A stretch of 64,000 bases of DNA from Lethocerus indicus (taxonomy: Eukaryota; Arthropoda; Insecta; Hemiptera; Belostomatidae): the NCBI GenBank assembly GCA_019843655.1, contig JACDQD010000006.1, positions 21,284,246 through 21,348,245 on the forward strand, in the 5' to 3' direction. Positions 63,887-64,000 of this stretch are shown here, one piece after another. Within the stretch, counting starts at the first letter, position 1, and each line of letters begins with the position of its first letter. Position numbers and translations under genes: made by a program. The notes below the pieces were generated by a model. The model had not been told where the DNA came from. It did not search any database and was given only the letters and a program-made list of their open reading frames with translations.

Positions 63887-64000
63887 CTTTAAAATGTTCT
63901 GTCTTATTCGGAAAATATTTAATTTCCGGATTATTGAATTAGGATATAACACGCACGGTTACGCATCAATTTCAGCCAATTTGTGTGATTAATGCGTAAA
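63887..64000 (-). other. Start of a further intron of the SLC17-like gene
   Basis: AT-rich non-coding sequence upstream of the acceptor at 63887-63888 on the minus strand. No exon is visible before the window ends. Confidence 0.6.

Noticed and set aside
1..64000. CRISPR arrays, bacterial operons, integrated viruses or transposon proteins
   Set aside because: None were seen. The window has spliced eukaryotic genes and simple repeats only.

Overview
The window is animal nuclear DNA, most likely from an insect. Almost all of it (1 to about 62,720, + strand) is the 3' part of one very large gene, a dachsous-type giant protocadherin (ds). I could join 17 coding exons, with gt/ag introns and matching codon phases, into about 2,760 residues. 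These comprise about 22 extracellular cadherin (EC) repeats (the first one partial), one transmembrane helix, and a cytoplasmic tail of about 410 residues carrying the conserved Dachsous block NWDYLLDWGPQYQPLAHVF. There are no EGF or laminin-G domains between the last EC and the membrane, which separates it from Fat. Drosophila Ds is known to have 27 EC repeats, so the signal peptide and roughly five repeats lie upstream of base 1.

Layout. 1-166: partial exon. 167-8101: intron. 8102-8581: exon. 8582-32131: a 23.5 kb intron. 32132-48612: five more large or medium exons split by 3-9 kb introns, ending with a closely spaced pair. 50977-52039: a 1.06 kb exon that carries three apparent single-base deletions, each next to a C run. 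53338-58596: a dense cluster of exons, several separated by introns of only 96-181 bp. 58708-61213: the terminal 2.5 kb exon with the last ECs, the membrane helix and the tail. 61214 to about 62,720: 3' UTR. On the opposite strand, 63009-63886 holds the last two exons of a second gene, a multipass transporter of the SLC17 (sialin / inorganic phosphate cotransporter) type. It is tail-to-tail with ds.

The introns are non-coding as far as I can see. They are rich in GA/CT and TA microsatellites, long pyrimidine tracts and local duplications. I saw no transposase, reverse transcriptase, tRNA, rRNA or CRISPR. CpG is common in the ds introns and upstream exons but becomes scarce in the last ds EC exons, the 3' UTR and the SLC17-like gene.

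No wholly new system is evident. The points most worth a second look are: the triple -1 frameshift that restores its own frame in the 1.06 kb exon; intron positions that recur at equivalent places in different EC repeats; a 96-bp stop-free intron whose retention would keep the frame; the pattern of EC linkers lacking calcium motifs; and the base-composition switch along the gene. Ds works on the cell surface as the heterophilic partner of Fat in planar cell polarity and Hippo growth control. The neighbouring transporter has no known functional tie to it.
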